From: Gamarada debralockiae
Taxonomy: Eukaryota > Ascomycota > Leotiomycetes > Helotiales > Hyphodiscaceae
DNA length: 62,649 nucleotides
Assembly: GCA_002803225.1 (NCBI GenBank)
Contig: NXFV01001682.1
Span: 1 to 62,649 of the forward strand
Direction of reading: 5' to 3'
The notes under the pieces are model-generated. The model did not search any database. It saw only the letters and a list, made by a program, of their open reading frames with translations, and was not told the DNA's origin. Both the position numbers and the translations under genes were made by a program. Of this stretch, positions 46,701-59,902 are shown piece by piece (position 1 is the stretch's first letter; each line of letters begins with the position of its first letter).

Positions 46701-49203
46701 TGATGAACTGTAAGCAGGATAGTCTCAGGAGCCTCGCTTGTACAACTTCATTTAGTTCGAACGTTTGAGAGCCAAAGACTTGTCCAACAGCAAAGTCAAT
46801 GTAAGGGTCGATACCTGGCATACGACTGGTTACTCCTAGATTTTCTGGGAAGGGCAGTCCATCGCGAAGCTCGGATTCTTCCCCATATGGAGATACTAAG
46901 GCGTGAAGCAGTTGGACGAATGAATTTGGTTCCTCGAAGCCGGCCCCCAGATCTCTGAGAATGCGAGTAGCCGAGGAAGCGGAACTTGGTGATGGTGTCT
47001 TTGGCATTGTGGAACCCGGAGAATAGCCACCTGAGACCCAGACGTCCAAGGCAGTCCACAAGTAGTCACCAGCCTGTTTTGACTTGTGGCTTAGTAGGGA
47101 TCTCAGAGTTGCAAATGCGCAAGCTTTAAGGCGAGGCTGGATTGAACTGCTCGCAAGCTGGAAGAGCAAGTCTGTCAGGTGGAACGAGGGATGCTGCGCT
47201 AGAAATTGTCTCGCAGCTCCACTCTCCTCGCATAACTGGGTAATCAGTCTCAGATAGCATTCCAGCATTAAGAAAGACTCAGGTTCCATCTCCACGTGGT
47301 CACTACTGGGTTTTCCTGGACCATAGGATTGAGGAACAGACGGTCGATCACGAATCTTCGAGCAGAAAAATGTAAGCTCCTTGAAGATTTGATTCCAAGT
47401 CAGCGAGTGTGTCCTCCTTGCTTTCCCCGATTGAGCCCCTTCATCCAGGAGAAACTCATGCGCAAAGGTTGCGCACTCCTCATCTTCGGAAAGTGCTTTA
47501 AGCATCTCACAGAAAGAACTGACCAGAGGCGTTGATGCACGCCTGGAAGCCCAGTGCATGAAGCCAAAGAGCGCGCCGTCTGGAGCATCCCAGAATGCCT
47601 CCCGAGCTGCCGTTGGTCGACCTTCGAAAGCGAATGATATAGTGACTATAAAACGTTCTAGGTCCAGATCGTGATCATGGGTGTTGCTGAGCTGTCGCTG
47701 TTCATCTTCATCAACTCGTAATCTCCTAAGGACGTCTGGCATATGGTTGATAAATGCTTCGATGAACGATTCTATTCGCTCCTCAAGAGCGTCTTGGAAA
47801 AAGGCGGAAAAACGAATGGAGTCCTGGGGTAAAAAGGGGGCTTTTCGCTGTAGCCACTGACGGAGACCATGACGGGCTGGATCATGCCAATCTGCGGATT
47901 TGACATCGGCAGATAGAGACAATATGAAATCAAAAGCACCGTCCTTTAGAGCTTCTGTGAAATGCCTTCCACGTTGCCTACTTTCTAAGGCCAAAGTTAG
48001 CAAACAACTTGTCAAATTGATCGAGACGTATAAACCAACCTTCTTCCCGTTGAGCCTGTGGCACGTTTGCGCTTGCGTCGTGATGTTCGATATGCCAGCC
48101 GCTAAACTCCGCAAGCCACCAGGCACGAATCGTAGCATGAACATAAGTTAATGTCCACGGCTTTTGCTCAGACTGACTCATGATTTTCTCATTCAAATCT
48201 TTTGCGTCGAAAGCAGACCTCCCTGCACCGAGGAAATGGGACATAAAACCAGAGATCGCAGGGAAATAGTGAACTATGGACTGGTCAGCCTTTCGCCCTT
48301 TCAACCTGGCCACAATCTAACAGTGGAGAATATGGCTCGACAGGAAAAAGGGAGCTACTTACGCAAGAGGTGGTCATATTTGTCTGCCGTCCTCGATGTC
48401 TCGAGTATCAGCTCAAAATCTGACACGCTTGAATAGTCCATTTTGATCAGATAGAGGACAATAATGCTGAGTGATTCGTGTTGCCCCACTAGACTAACCC
48501 GCTGGTATTCTGTGGCCTCCTCAAGCTCCTCCTGTTGTCCTTTGCCTATGACGGATGCACTATTCAGCTTGTCCACCAGTTTCTGAAGCCATGATTTTAT
48601 ATCTGTCATACTAGTGAGGCATCTTCGGACGTATGTCGAGCCATTTGAGGCGCCTTGAGGTTGCACAATGTCCCCAATAAATTCTTTGAGCCCTTCCAGC
48701 AGCTGCCCCTCCCGATCGACATCATCGGCCAGTAGTAGTATAAGGCGTAGACAGTCCAACAAGTATTTTCGTCGCTGATGGAAACGAAGTATTGAGCAGA
48801 TATTGAGTGATCGACCAGAAGTTTCGGAATCAGTCTGCGCCTCAAGGCAGATTCTTGCGGCATCGAGTTCGTCGAGATCAAAATCGTCTGCCACTTGCAA
48901 GGCCGTCTGCTGGAATTCCTGGTTGACAGTGTATTGTTCATCGAAATCAAGCTGACCTGTTCACTTCTGGTTAGCAGCGAACGTATATTGCACAACGTGA
49001 GGTCCTGTGCAGTACGTGCCTGTTGCCAACTTCTGCCGACTCAGATCGTTGCGCGGTTTTTTGTCCAATAAATCTCGAAAATCTTTGATATGAGCTTCAA
49101 GTTGATTCCCCAGTCTCTCGATGTGCAAGAGACGCGATTCTGAAAGGGCCAAAAGATCAGCATGTAGAGCCTGGATGCTCTCTAAACTGGTCGGTTCTGC
49201 CAT
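43787..49203 (-). CDS. nup192: Nucleoporin Nup192 (Nup205 family), inner ring scaffold
   Basis: Eight exons on the minus strand: 49203-49020, 48956-48363, 48273-48040, 47984-44535, 44484-44329, 44283-44152, 44093-43954 and 43873-43787, giving 1658 aa. All phases close. The protein is an all-helical solenoid without motifs of its own; identity rests on the N-terminus (LESIQALHADLLALSE), ALKDGAFDFILSL and the conserved C-terminal block ISQTRYGATAVLNAGLF...LFATDPDLGV. Intron 1 uses a GC donor (CAG|GCACGT). The last exon is uncertain: without the last splice the protein ends SSLPE at 43933. Another in-frame ATG lies four codons upstream (49215) and an out-of-frame ATG at 49219. It is a core scaffold of the nuclear pore inner ring. 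Confidence 0.88.
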
Positions 49204-49647
49204 TGTTGCGTTCATTCATCAGTTCTGTACAAATAAGTCCAGGGGGGTCGAGCGAGCATGTAGCGAGGGTGGTGGTGGTTCGTTCTAAAGACCTGAACAA
49301 TTATTATTTCTCTGTCGCGCTGAAGAGCTGTTTACGGAACGGGCAAACATTTGGCCGGGCAGGCCGTGTTTTGACGCGCTGTGCGATTTCGTGTAGCAGC
49401 CTCGCCTCTCCTTGGACCTCCAAGAATACTGGGACACCGCAGATCTGTTAGTCCTTCTAAAACTCCATGAACGATGATCGCTCAGTTTAAATGAAGCATT
49501 GAGATCTGCCGTCAGCTTCGCCCAAAAATACCCAATGCACTATAACATCCGGAGCCTCGTCGGACCCCATCGCAGCATCTGTTGACAAACGACTCAGCGA
49601 TGCGCAGCAACATCTACTCAAGCAATTCGTGCGGATACTCCTCAAGA
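49204..49647. promoter_or_regulatory. Divergent nup192/tel1 promoter
   Basis: 444 bp separate the two start codons, so one region must drive both genes. A GACGCGC motif lies near 49373. No other element is assigned. Confidence 0.5.
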
Positions 49648-52600
49648 TGGCGCGGAGGAATGTCGATACGCGAGAGATAACTCTCCACAACGCCCTTGAA
49701 GATATTAGGGGCTCAACAATAAAGCAGCGAGACGAAGGGTTGAGAAGTAGGCATCCAGCGGTTCCCTTCTCGTTCAGACTGTGCTTGACTCTAATCGATA
49801 TATAGGTCTCAAGGCAATTTTTGACAGAGCTACCAAGGCGGAAAATATGTACGTCTCGTGAACACCCTCTTTGAGTTTCTGCTCTGACCCATTTTCTAGC
49901 AACGTTCTCACAGACAAGGCATACCACAAAATCTTCGAAGATCTCTTCCGAGTCGTGCTCGCCGAGAAACAAAGCTTCTTTTCCGCCAAAAAGTCCACCA
50001 AGTCCACTGCACTCTCTCGACTGCAGACTTGCGCCGATGCCGTCCGTGTCGTAGCTCAATCGGCTACATCAAAATTGAAAGCGAAGACCGTGGAAGCAAT
50101 CATAGACCACATTACCCAAACACTTCCAAATGCCGACGGTGAATACTGCGGACCTATTGCACAACACTACCTCAAAACTCTTTGTATTCTTCTCGAACAC
50201 AGAGCCAACGTCGAACATCTGAAACCAAAGACATGGGATGATACAGTAGAGTTCTGTTTACAGGGCCTCAACCAATATTTGGATGACAACGAGCTTGAGC
50301 CTTCTAGTGTCGGCGCAAGCCACCTTTCGGGATCATTGGCTAATTCTGCCAATGGTAATGGCCGAACCCAAAGCCAAATCGGTTCTGTGTCTAGGCAAAA
50401 TGCTGAAGATCTGTTGCAGATTCTATCGTGTCTTGTCTCTGCACCGAACGCACCTCTTCTTCAAAGGTGCGATGAGATAGCAAACACTATCATACGCTTC
50501 CTGGGCTCACAAGGCTCCACTGTAAGCCAGCTACAGAAGATAGCCTTTTCTATTTTGAATGCTGTTCTTTCTTTTACTCGTGAAGATCGAGACACTCTCT
50601 CGAAGGTCATTGCACAGGAAGCAATTCCAATAATATGCCGCTTTTGGCAGGGGAAATCGGTGGCGAAAGACGAGATGCTCAGCTCTGTCAGGGATGAGAT
50701 GCTAATTCTATTGTTCTTGATACATCTGCATTTGGAGCGCAGCGTTATACAGGACGCCGGCGACTTTGCCTCAAGCCTGAACGACCTTTTGGATGTTGTG
50801 AAAGCAGAGTATGCCAGACGTTCGGAGCGAGACCAGCTTCAGTTGGAGGACATCGATATGGCAGACCTTGGCTCTGTGGTTGTCGACGCAACGCCCTTTC
50901 AACTGCATGACTTTCGCCTTCGACTTCATAATGTTCGAGCGGAGCGCAACTGGGCAAATCTGCAAGTCATCGGCATTCTGGAACGACTTGTGAGCCTTGG
51001 TGACCAACGAAGAAACTTCTCAGCCGAATCAGTTGATGAAGACGCCGATAAACACCCCCGAAAGCGCAAACGAACTGCTCAAAGTTCGGACAGACTGCTT
51101 GGTCCCTTAAAGTCCGAAGATCAAAATGTGCGATTGGCCGGATTACAGGTTCTACCATTTGTACTACAGCAGTCGCAGCTCTCAGCTCCGATATTGGCCG
51201 GCCTTCTGGATCAACTGGGTGTTTGTGCAGCCGATAAGAGAGGAAGTATTTCGTCCTGGGCGTTACTAGCTATTGCAAGGTAAGCCACTCGAATGAAATG
51301 GATTTCTGCCCGCTGACCCTTGTTTTAGCTGCACCCACCAACACGCAGCGACCAAAGACATGTTGGTGGATTGGATACAGCTCTGGCATGTCGGCGCTAG
51401 AGCCTTGACATATTCCGCGACTTGTCGTGCAGCTTCTGCACAGCTTCATGCAATGCTTGCGACCGGAATCGTCCAATACCATGAGATTGGTGAGGACGTA
51501 GAAGCCATGATAACTGCAGCCGATATCAGTGGCCCAGTGCTTCTTTGCGACTCTAGCATTTTTCTGATGATGCATCTTCTTCATGTTAGGGTGACAGAAG
51601 TTCCCGGCGCCAGTCTCACAGCTTGTTCTCATGTCACTCGCTGGCTGTTGTCACGTTGGAATCCAGGTAAGTACCAAATTGATTTTGATCTTAGAGCACT
51701 ACTGATGTGAGTAGCCGAGAGATCATTCGTTGTTCAAACCGCTGTCCATATACCGCCGGCTCATGTTGCAGATCTACTTCGAACGAGCTTGGGATTGCCC
51801 AGGCTGGCCATTCCCATGCCAGCTTCGACAATATGCGGTTCTGTCGCACAGGCCTGGCAGTTACACCTTATCACTCAAGATGTTATTCGATATCTTCTGC
51901 TTCTTGATGACCAAATACCCTCGACAAAGCTACCGCATTGCACGTCATGCCCCTGCCATTCTGAGGGAGATAATGGGTTTCGGGTTCTTGACACCGGCCA
52001 CTTTCAGTCCACTCGGAAACTCATTTTGGAGCTCACTGCGCCTAAATTAAGCGACCTAATGCAAAACTGGAAAAAATGTAATGAGGATCGTTCATTTCTG
52101 GTGTCAACGGACACCTTTCGTCGCTCAATCGACGCCTGCATCACCTTGTTACTCCTGATGCCCCATTACGCCGATACTGCTTCCTCACAGTTGCACAGTT
52201 TCCAAGGAGATCTCCAGACTTTCATGACGGAACTCTTGAAATTTCTCAAAGACTCTGATGCTCGAGACTCTAAAGGTGCTCAGACACTTATCGAGACACT
52301 CCTGCAGTCTCTGCAGCCCTATTTACCTCCTTGCGCATCCAATACACTCACCCAACTTTTTGATAAGGCTCCTGATTTGTTACAGTTTTTTGTTGAGGTT
52401 GCGGATGTGTTAGATCAGCGCAGATCGAATCTTGCATCTTCATCTGCAGAGGATGGAGATGATTTGATGGATTTAGATGATGATTTTGGGACGCAACAGA
52501 GCTACGGCAGAGCGGAGGGACAGAAAGTTGCTTTGCCTCGTCACGAACTTAGCCTTGATACCGGTTCCGGATCGTTTTACATGATTGCGACTTGCCGCTT

Positions 52601-55600
52601 GTTTCTCCTTGCTGCTATGAGCGACATATCTGACGTGCCTGGATTTATCCCAACAACGTTCATGGATCAGCTGCTGTCGATGACTAATGAGGAGCTGCTC
52701 TCATCTCGTGGGTTGCTAAGAGAACTCCTTCACTCAGATCTTACTATCGATGAGGCAGATGCTACTCGGCTCATTGAACACCTGGGGGATAAGATCCTTG
52801 GGTCTGACGAGTATGACCGAAGCGAAATTGCACTGGGCATTTGCTTGGACGCTCTCGTTGGATTTGGGCCACTCTGGGTAGGAACGCCTGGTAGTACGCT
52901 GGCTGATTCTGCTTCTCAGTTGTATGGATGGTTCATCACTAGAGCTATTCCCAAAGACATTGCTTCGCCGGCAGTATTGAAGGGAATCGCAAGATTGTTA
53001 CTTCTTCTTATGCGAATTGATGACGAACCTGGGGTTGCACCTTCCTTGCCGTCTCCTCGAACCAGTCTCTTCGAAATCCTTCTCAAAGGAAATTCTTCGG
53101 TGCAGTTTTACATTGGAAACCAGCTTCCAGAAATATTCGAACTCTATACTCTGGCAAAACACGACGAAGTCTTTGTCGACCTGCTCAAAAATCTTCCATC
53201 AGATCCCGAGCGGATAGAAGGAATGGCGTTCAGGTTATTCGTTCTCGCAAAGCTGGCTTCGAGATGGCCGACTCTACTGCGCCGATGTATTTATCACATC
53301 TTTGAGACACCGGGCAGAATATCTGAGTGCGTCGACTATGCCGCCCGATGCGTGAGCAACGTGTCATCCGAATTGAGAGTCGATGACCCACGAGAGCTTT
53401 TCCAGTTGTTCGCCCCACAGCTACTATACACATGGCTAGAGGCTGAGCCGATAAAAGATATGCCATATCAAATATTTGGCTTTGAAAGTCTTAAGGATCT
53501 AGTTGCGGATTGCCAGGAAGAAGCCGCGGCTCTGATGATAATGCGAGGTCAAGCTGAGGCAGTTAATGATTTGTCGGAAATTCTCAATCTCACTGAGGTT
53601 GAGCTCCTGCAGAATAGCTTTACCAAGGTCATGGAGTATTCCATCGCGCATGACGTATACCTCCGTCCTTCTAGCACTCCCACGAAGCGTATCCTAAGTG
53701 AGACGCGAGTGAAAAATTGTCTTGGCGAGGATATCTTCTACGAGTGCGTCAATCTACATTTTGCAGACATTGTTGCGCTTCTCTTTAATACTCTTGATCA
53801 TGGAGACGCCGAGAGACATTTCAAGAAACAAACTGGTTTCGCTTACGCGGCGCAAATCATGGAGGAAATCAAAGCCATGAGCTCGTCCAATGTGGCACTA
53901 CCTGTGAACCAACAACCAACTTTCAGAGTGAAACACCTGACGGCTACCATTCGACATTTGTGTTCCAGGACCGAATTTGAACCTACCAACTTATTCACAC
54001 CGCCTTTGGTAACATCCATTGCCAGGAAACTTCTCGGCACTATACATCCGGCACTTGGGTCTCTACATGCTTGCTCCGTTATTAGAAAACTGCGGATTCT
54101 AATATCTCTCTCTGGCGACGCGGCGACCAAAGGCTACCCCCTAGAGATGCTTCTCCACTCCATCAGGCCTTTCATCACCGATCCGGAGTGCGCCGATGAT
54201 GCTATTGGTATCGTACAATATCTGATTGCTCGTGGTTCAACACATCTTCTGGAATCACCGCCCTTTGTTGCAGGCATCGCTCTGTCAATATTCGGGTCTC
54301 TTAGAGTCTTTCTGCAGTCAGCCCCGGCCAGTACCACTCAAGAGAGTCAATACAAAGAAACGATGTCCAAAGCTCAGAAGTTTCACGCCTGGATGGGAAA
54401 CTACATCAATAACTACAACCCCCCTGCTTTGAACCCCGAGTCAAAGTCCAGCTTCCGTGCGCTGGTTCAGTCCGCCTTTAAAATTGGTTCGGTGGGTAAT
54501 GCTGATATTGGCACCGCAGAGAGCGACCTTCTCTTCCGACTATTAGCAGATGAGAAGACTGGAGGAAATCTCCTCAGCCGCCCCTCCCGAGAGCTTGCAT
54601 TTAAAATGCTGTGCTCCGAGTTCCAGGTCCCGGCATCATTTCGAGGCGATATTCTGGGAAGCGATGATCTTGCTATTGACAACGCTGCGGTAGTGTGGAA
54701 ATCCTGTAGGGGCGAGTCATCAAGCAAGCAATATCTATCTTGGGCTGCAAGAGTTCTTGGAAGAGCATTCGCTGCCTCCGGTCATATACATGAAGAGCTT
54801 CTCCAGGAATCTACTCTGTCACAAATTAGGGAACTTGGGATGTCCTTGGATGCTGAAGGTAGCTCGGAAGCTTGCGTCTTGGGGTTGGTACAGGCTCTCA
54901 CGTTGGGACATGACCGATTGACTGCTGGACTAGCTGAAGCTGCATTACGGCTGATTGTCACACATGCCGACGAAGACCTTTTGCAAATTTGCCAGCGGGT
55001 TCTCCCACAAACACTCAATGCCGCCTCGAACTGGTTGCCCTATCAAACCCCGCCCTCCGACACCTTATACCACAGAGGTGCAACTGAGACAGTCGATGAT
55101 GCCTTTGCTATGGATGCGATCTTGAAGCCATTCTGGGTTCGCGATTTAGCAATTTTTCTGGCACGATCTGTACCAGACGATCCTCTGTTGCCAGCACTGG
55201 TACCCATCCTCCGAGAGGTAGCCAAATTTGCGGACCGATTATTCCCATATGTCCTTCATCTCGTCTTGTCGACCCCCTCTCAGGATCAGCATTCAATTAA
55301 GAAAAGGCTCTCAACAGCATTTACGACATGGTTTGGCGAAACAAAACCTGCGGCCAAGGACAATTTGAAAATGGTCATCAACTCTCTTCTCTACCTCCGC
55401 ACGCAACCATTGCCAAACGAGAAATCATCCGCTGATCGATCATATTGGCTCGATATTGATTACCTGAAGGGTGCCACAGCTGCAAAGAATTGTGGTATGT
55501 TCAAGATAGCTCTTCTATTTACTGAGGAGTTTTGTTCGGAGTCGGGACTTTCAAAATCACCAAGGCGAGCCTCTGCGATTGGCCACGAACCACCGGAAAT

Positions 55601-58600
55601 ACCAACAGAGATTCTTCTTACCATTTTTGAGAACATCGACGACCCTGATCTTTATTATGGCGTGCAACAGAACGCCAGTTTAGGCACCATTCAGGCACGG
55701 CTGGACTATGAAAAAGACGGTCCGAAGAGTCTTGCGTTCAGAGGAGCCCAGTATGATAGTCATGTGAGAAGGCGAGCCCCAGAATCAGCTCAAGATGTGC
55801 AATCACTGGTAAACGCATTAGATGTCCTCAGCTTGAGTGGACTCTCCCATTCGCTACTCCAAGCTCAAGCAACCGTCGGTATGAGCCCCGAATCTCTCGA
55901 ATCAATGTTTCGAACGGCGCGGAAGCTCGAAAAATGGGATATTCCAGTTCCCAACTCTCGCAACAGCAACTCAGCCACTCTCTATAAGGCATTCCAAGCA
56001 GTGAATACAGCTCCTGACTATCCTACGATTTTGCGAGCAATCAATGAGGGCCTTGACAGTACCATGGTCAGCCTGGTTCGAGAAGATCTCAGTGCGAGTG
56101 CGCTTCATGGTTCTCTTCAGACCTTGGCTGCTTTAGTGGAAATGGATGAAGTCCTCAGCTCGAAAGGATCGGAGCAGTTTGAGGAGATGGAGGCTAGATT
56201 CCGAGGCCGTGAGAGTTGGATGAAAATTGGAAGGTCAGTACTTGCCCGTTGTCGACCTAATTTGTGCTCGTTCTAACATCCACTAGATTTGAGGATATCA
56301 ACCAGATCTTATCCTGCAGAGGGACAACTCTAAGCACTCTAAGCCAACAACCCCGACTACATAAGATCATAAACGTCGCAGCTGTTGACACTCGGTTTGT
56401 GGAGGTTCAGACTGCATTACTATCTTCGGAGCTTACTCGTGCACACAATGCTCAACAAGAATCTTTGTCTCTAGCAACTTCCCTCATCGACCTTATTCCT
56501 TCATGTCGTGACCTTGCCTTGTACCTCGACGTTGCCATCCATTTGGAAGCTGCGAACGCTCTTTGGGACCAAGGCGAAATAACATCTTCCATCGGAATGC
56601 TGCAGACGTTGGAAAAAGAGAAGACAGTTTCTTTGAAGAAGCAGGAAATCCCAATCGGTCGCTCAAAATTGTTGTCCCAAATCGGATCTCGAGTCTCTGA
56701 GGCCCGACTGGAGAAACCGGACAGAATTCTTGAGAATTATTTGAAGCCTGCGCTCAACGAATTGAAAGGGAAGAATGATGGAAGCGAGGCAGGCCAAGTC
56801 TATCATCAATTTGCTGTATTTTGCGATCAACAGCTTCAAGACGCAGACGGCCTTGAGGATCTTGAGCGTCTGAAGAAACTCAGCAAAATGAAGGAAGACG
56901 AAGTCAAGGAGCTTACAAGACTTGTGAATGCATCATCTCATAACGAAAAGAACAGAGTCAAAGGCCATCTTTCCAAGGCGAAAACCTGGTTGAAACTCGA
57001 TCAAGAGGAACTTCAGCGCCACGTGTCAAGCCGAGACGAATTCTTACGCCAGAGCTTGGAAAATTATCTCCTAGCTTTGAGTGCCTCTGATGAGCATGAC
57101 AACAACGCCCTCCGCTTTACAGCCTTGTGGTTGGAACACTCGGAGACACAACTCGCCAACGAAGCAGTCTCCAAGCACCTAGTTCGAGTCGCAAGCCGCA
57201 AGTTCGCTCCGCTGATGAACCAGCTCACATCTCGTCTTCAGGATTCAAATGCCAAATTCCAACGGCTTCTCTTTGCTCTTGTTTTGCGAATAACCACCGA
57301 CCATCCGTTCCACGGAATGTACCAAATCTTTGCTGGAGCAAGCACCCGAGCCAATTCAAAGGACGAGACAGCTATATCGAGACATGCCGCTGCAGTTAAG
57401 TTGACGAAAGAGTTAGGGGCTAATCAAAAAGCCGCTCCAATATGGAACTCGATAGCCCTCACAAACAGAATTTACTGCCAGCTTGCCGCTGAGAAAGACG
57501 ACCAGAAATACAAATCTGGAAGGAAGGTATCTCTGAAGGACTCCCCAGCCGCTACCAAACTGAACAGCACGATTGCGAAATATGCCATACCTTCACCGAC
57601 GATGCATATCGACCTCGCGGCGGATATGGACTATTCGAGAGTACCGGTGATGCTCAGATTTGAGCCAGTAATGGCCATTGCTTCAGGCGTGAGCGCGCCG
57701 AAAGTTATCACTGCAATTGCGAACAATGGGGAGAAATTTAAACAATTGGTATGATGCACCTCAGAACTTGGTCTGATAAACCAGCTAACAGGCCACAGGT
57801 CAAAGGAGGCAATGATGATTTACGACAAGACGCGATCATGGAGCAAGTTTTCGAGCAAGTCAGCGAGCTGCTCAAGACAAACAGATCAACACGACAGCGA
57901 AACCTAAGTATCAGGACCTACAAGGTCTTGCCACTGACCTCGGTTGCGGGTATCATTGAATTCGTGCCCAATACAATACCTCTTCACGAATATCTTATGC
58001 CAGCTCATGAACGGTATTATCCCAAGGATTTGAAGGGCAATCAATGCCGGAAGGAGATTGGCGACGTGCAAACCCAATCCCACAAGATCAGAGTGGAGAA
58101 GTTCCGTAGTGTCACAGAGAGGTTCCACCCAGTGATGCGATACTTCTTCACTGAGAAATTTACGGATCCTGATGAATGGTTTGTCAAGAGGCTGGCGTAC
58201 ACGAGAAGTACCGCAGCGATATCAATTCTCGGCCACGTACTCGGCCTTGGCGACAGACACGGCCACAACATTCTTCTAGATGCACAAAGTGGAGAAGTCG
58301 TTCATATCGATCTAGGTGTAGCTTTCGAAATGGGTCGTGTCCTCCCCGTACCAGAGTTGGTTCCCTTCCGCCTTACCCGCGACATCGTTGACGGCATGGG
58401 AATTACAAAGACCGAAGGAGTATTCCGTCGATGCTGTGAATTCACCCTCGAAGCTCTCCGAAAAGAAGTCTACAGCATAATGACCATCCTCGACGTCTTG
58501 CGATACGATCCCCTGTACAGCTGGTCAATTTCCCCAGTGCGTTTGGCGAAGTTGCAGGAAGGGCAGAGTGCGGCTCCAGTGCAGGATGCTGGCGCTGCCA

Positions 58601-58828
58601 CGGAACGAGCGAAGGAGGTGGTAAATGAACCTGGTGAAGCGGATAGAGCTTTGACGGTGGTAAATAAGAAGCTCTCGAAGACATTGAGTGTCACGGCCAC
58701 CGTGAACGATCTCATTAATCAGGCTAGTGATGAGAAGAATTTGGCTGTACTATATTCTGGTAAGTCCCTCAGCAATATTATGATACGTATGAATACTTAC
58801 TGTAACAGGTTGGGCTGCATATGCATAA
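49648..58828 (+). CDS. tel1: Tel1/ATM checkpoint kinase (PIKK)
   Basis: Eight exons: 49648-49747, 49806-49848, 49900-51279, 51329-51666, 51715-56233, 56287-57748, 57799-58759 and 58809-58828, giving 2940 aa. The N-terminus carries the TAN-type motif of Tel1/ATM ([20 protein letters not shown]). A very long HEAT-like helical region and a FAT domain (about 1900-2450) follow. The kinase core has [16 protein letters not shown], the catalytic loop [12 protein letters not shown] (about 2760) and [11 protein letters not shown] (about 2783). The activation loop [14 protein letters not shown] and the FATC ending LAVLYSGWAAYA are intact; the last seven residues come from a 20-bp exon. By family role it signals DNA double-strand breaks through Mre11 complex recruitment and maintains telomeres. 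Confidence 0.96.
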
Positions 58829-59183
58829 ATTGTTATCTGCATAATTTGGAGTCGGTAGGCGATGGGGATTTTAAGGAAGTTTGGCGTGCAAATACTACCC
58901 TTCTGCGCATATTGAAGTTGATTGCTCTGCACATTGGGAAAAAAGACCTAGTTGGGTAAACGTGTATACAAGTGGTAGTTAATCATGGGAATATAGATGA
59001 ATCAAAAGCCCTGTACAAGTGTCAGTCTGATTGTTGTGGCCTGAAAGTGATTGAATCCATTTCGGCAAGTGCAAACCCGCCAGCATATTAAGCGGGAAAA
59101 ACATGAAAGTTCAGACAAGTCATCTCGACGTTCCATCGGTCAGATTGACAACAATGATTGAATTCTAGACCGGACCCAATGGT
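58829..59183. other. Convergent gap after tel1
   Basis: 355 bp between the tel1 stop and the stop of the DUF5071-like remnant; nothing recognisable. Confidence 0.6.
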
Positions 59184-59611
59184 CAATTCAAGGCTCCCTT
59201 CCTTCCGTCAGTAACAACTTCTAAACCCTTCAAGATATCCTCCGCGACCCCTTTACTCTCAAACTCCTTCTCGACCGTTGGATTCTTCGCCACCCTCTCA
59301 ATCTCCGTCTTCAACTATATCCGGCACTCCCTTGGCCAAGCAATTGTGGATCCACCATCCATCCTCCCCCCTCAAAATCTCGCGCACTGGCTCCACAATT
59401 TCCTTTAGATGCCGAAGTAGAAACTCTAGGACCAGGCGAAATATAGGCCAATTCTCATCTTGCAGCCAAGTTAACAATTGTGGGATGAGCGGTTCTAGTT
59501 CAGTCATGGTTAGAGTGCTGATATGTGCTACAGCGTCGTAATCAAACTTATCAACAGGAGGAGGGCTTCTCGAGCAGGAGTCAGCGCTTTTGAACAAGAG
59601 GAAGCGGCCAT
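59184..59611 (-). pseudogene. DUF5071-like gene, frameshifted
   Basis: The minus strand encodes MTELEPLIPQLLTWLQDENW, LLRHLKEIVEPVREIL and DGWWIHNCL, typical of DUF5071 proteins. That frame ends early at IVEDGD-stop (about 59298). The usual continuation, TEIERVAKNPTVEKEFES then AEDILKGLE, is present in the next frame and ends at 59184-59186, so one base is extra near 59310. The N-terminal side also lacks an in-frame ATG: the ATG at 59611 is in another frame. A short intron could not be found. The family has no known function. Confidence 0.65.
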
Positions 59612-59902
59612 GGTTGCGATTTGATGCTTTGATGCTAGAATTGATCTGGATATGATGGGATCTTCTGTGTTTCTTTTGGCAAGCCCGTGGTATGGAAGCC
59701 TGACTCAGACCGAATAAGTATTTGGAGAATTTAGCGCCTTCCGCCCGGCCATAGGCTACTGCAAGCTTATATTTGCAGAGCCTGCTTGGACTGTTAGCTG
59801 CTCGTCGCCGAAAGAAATATCCGTATGACGGCGTGGTTTAGATGACACGATGATTCGGTAGATACATAAATTTCAGTTATGTAGGTACCTATTTACAAGA
59901 AC

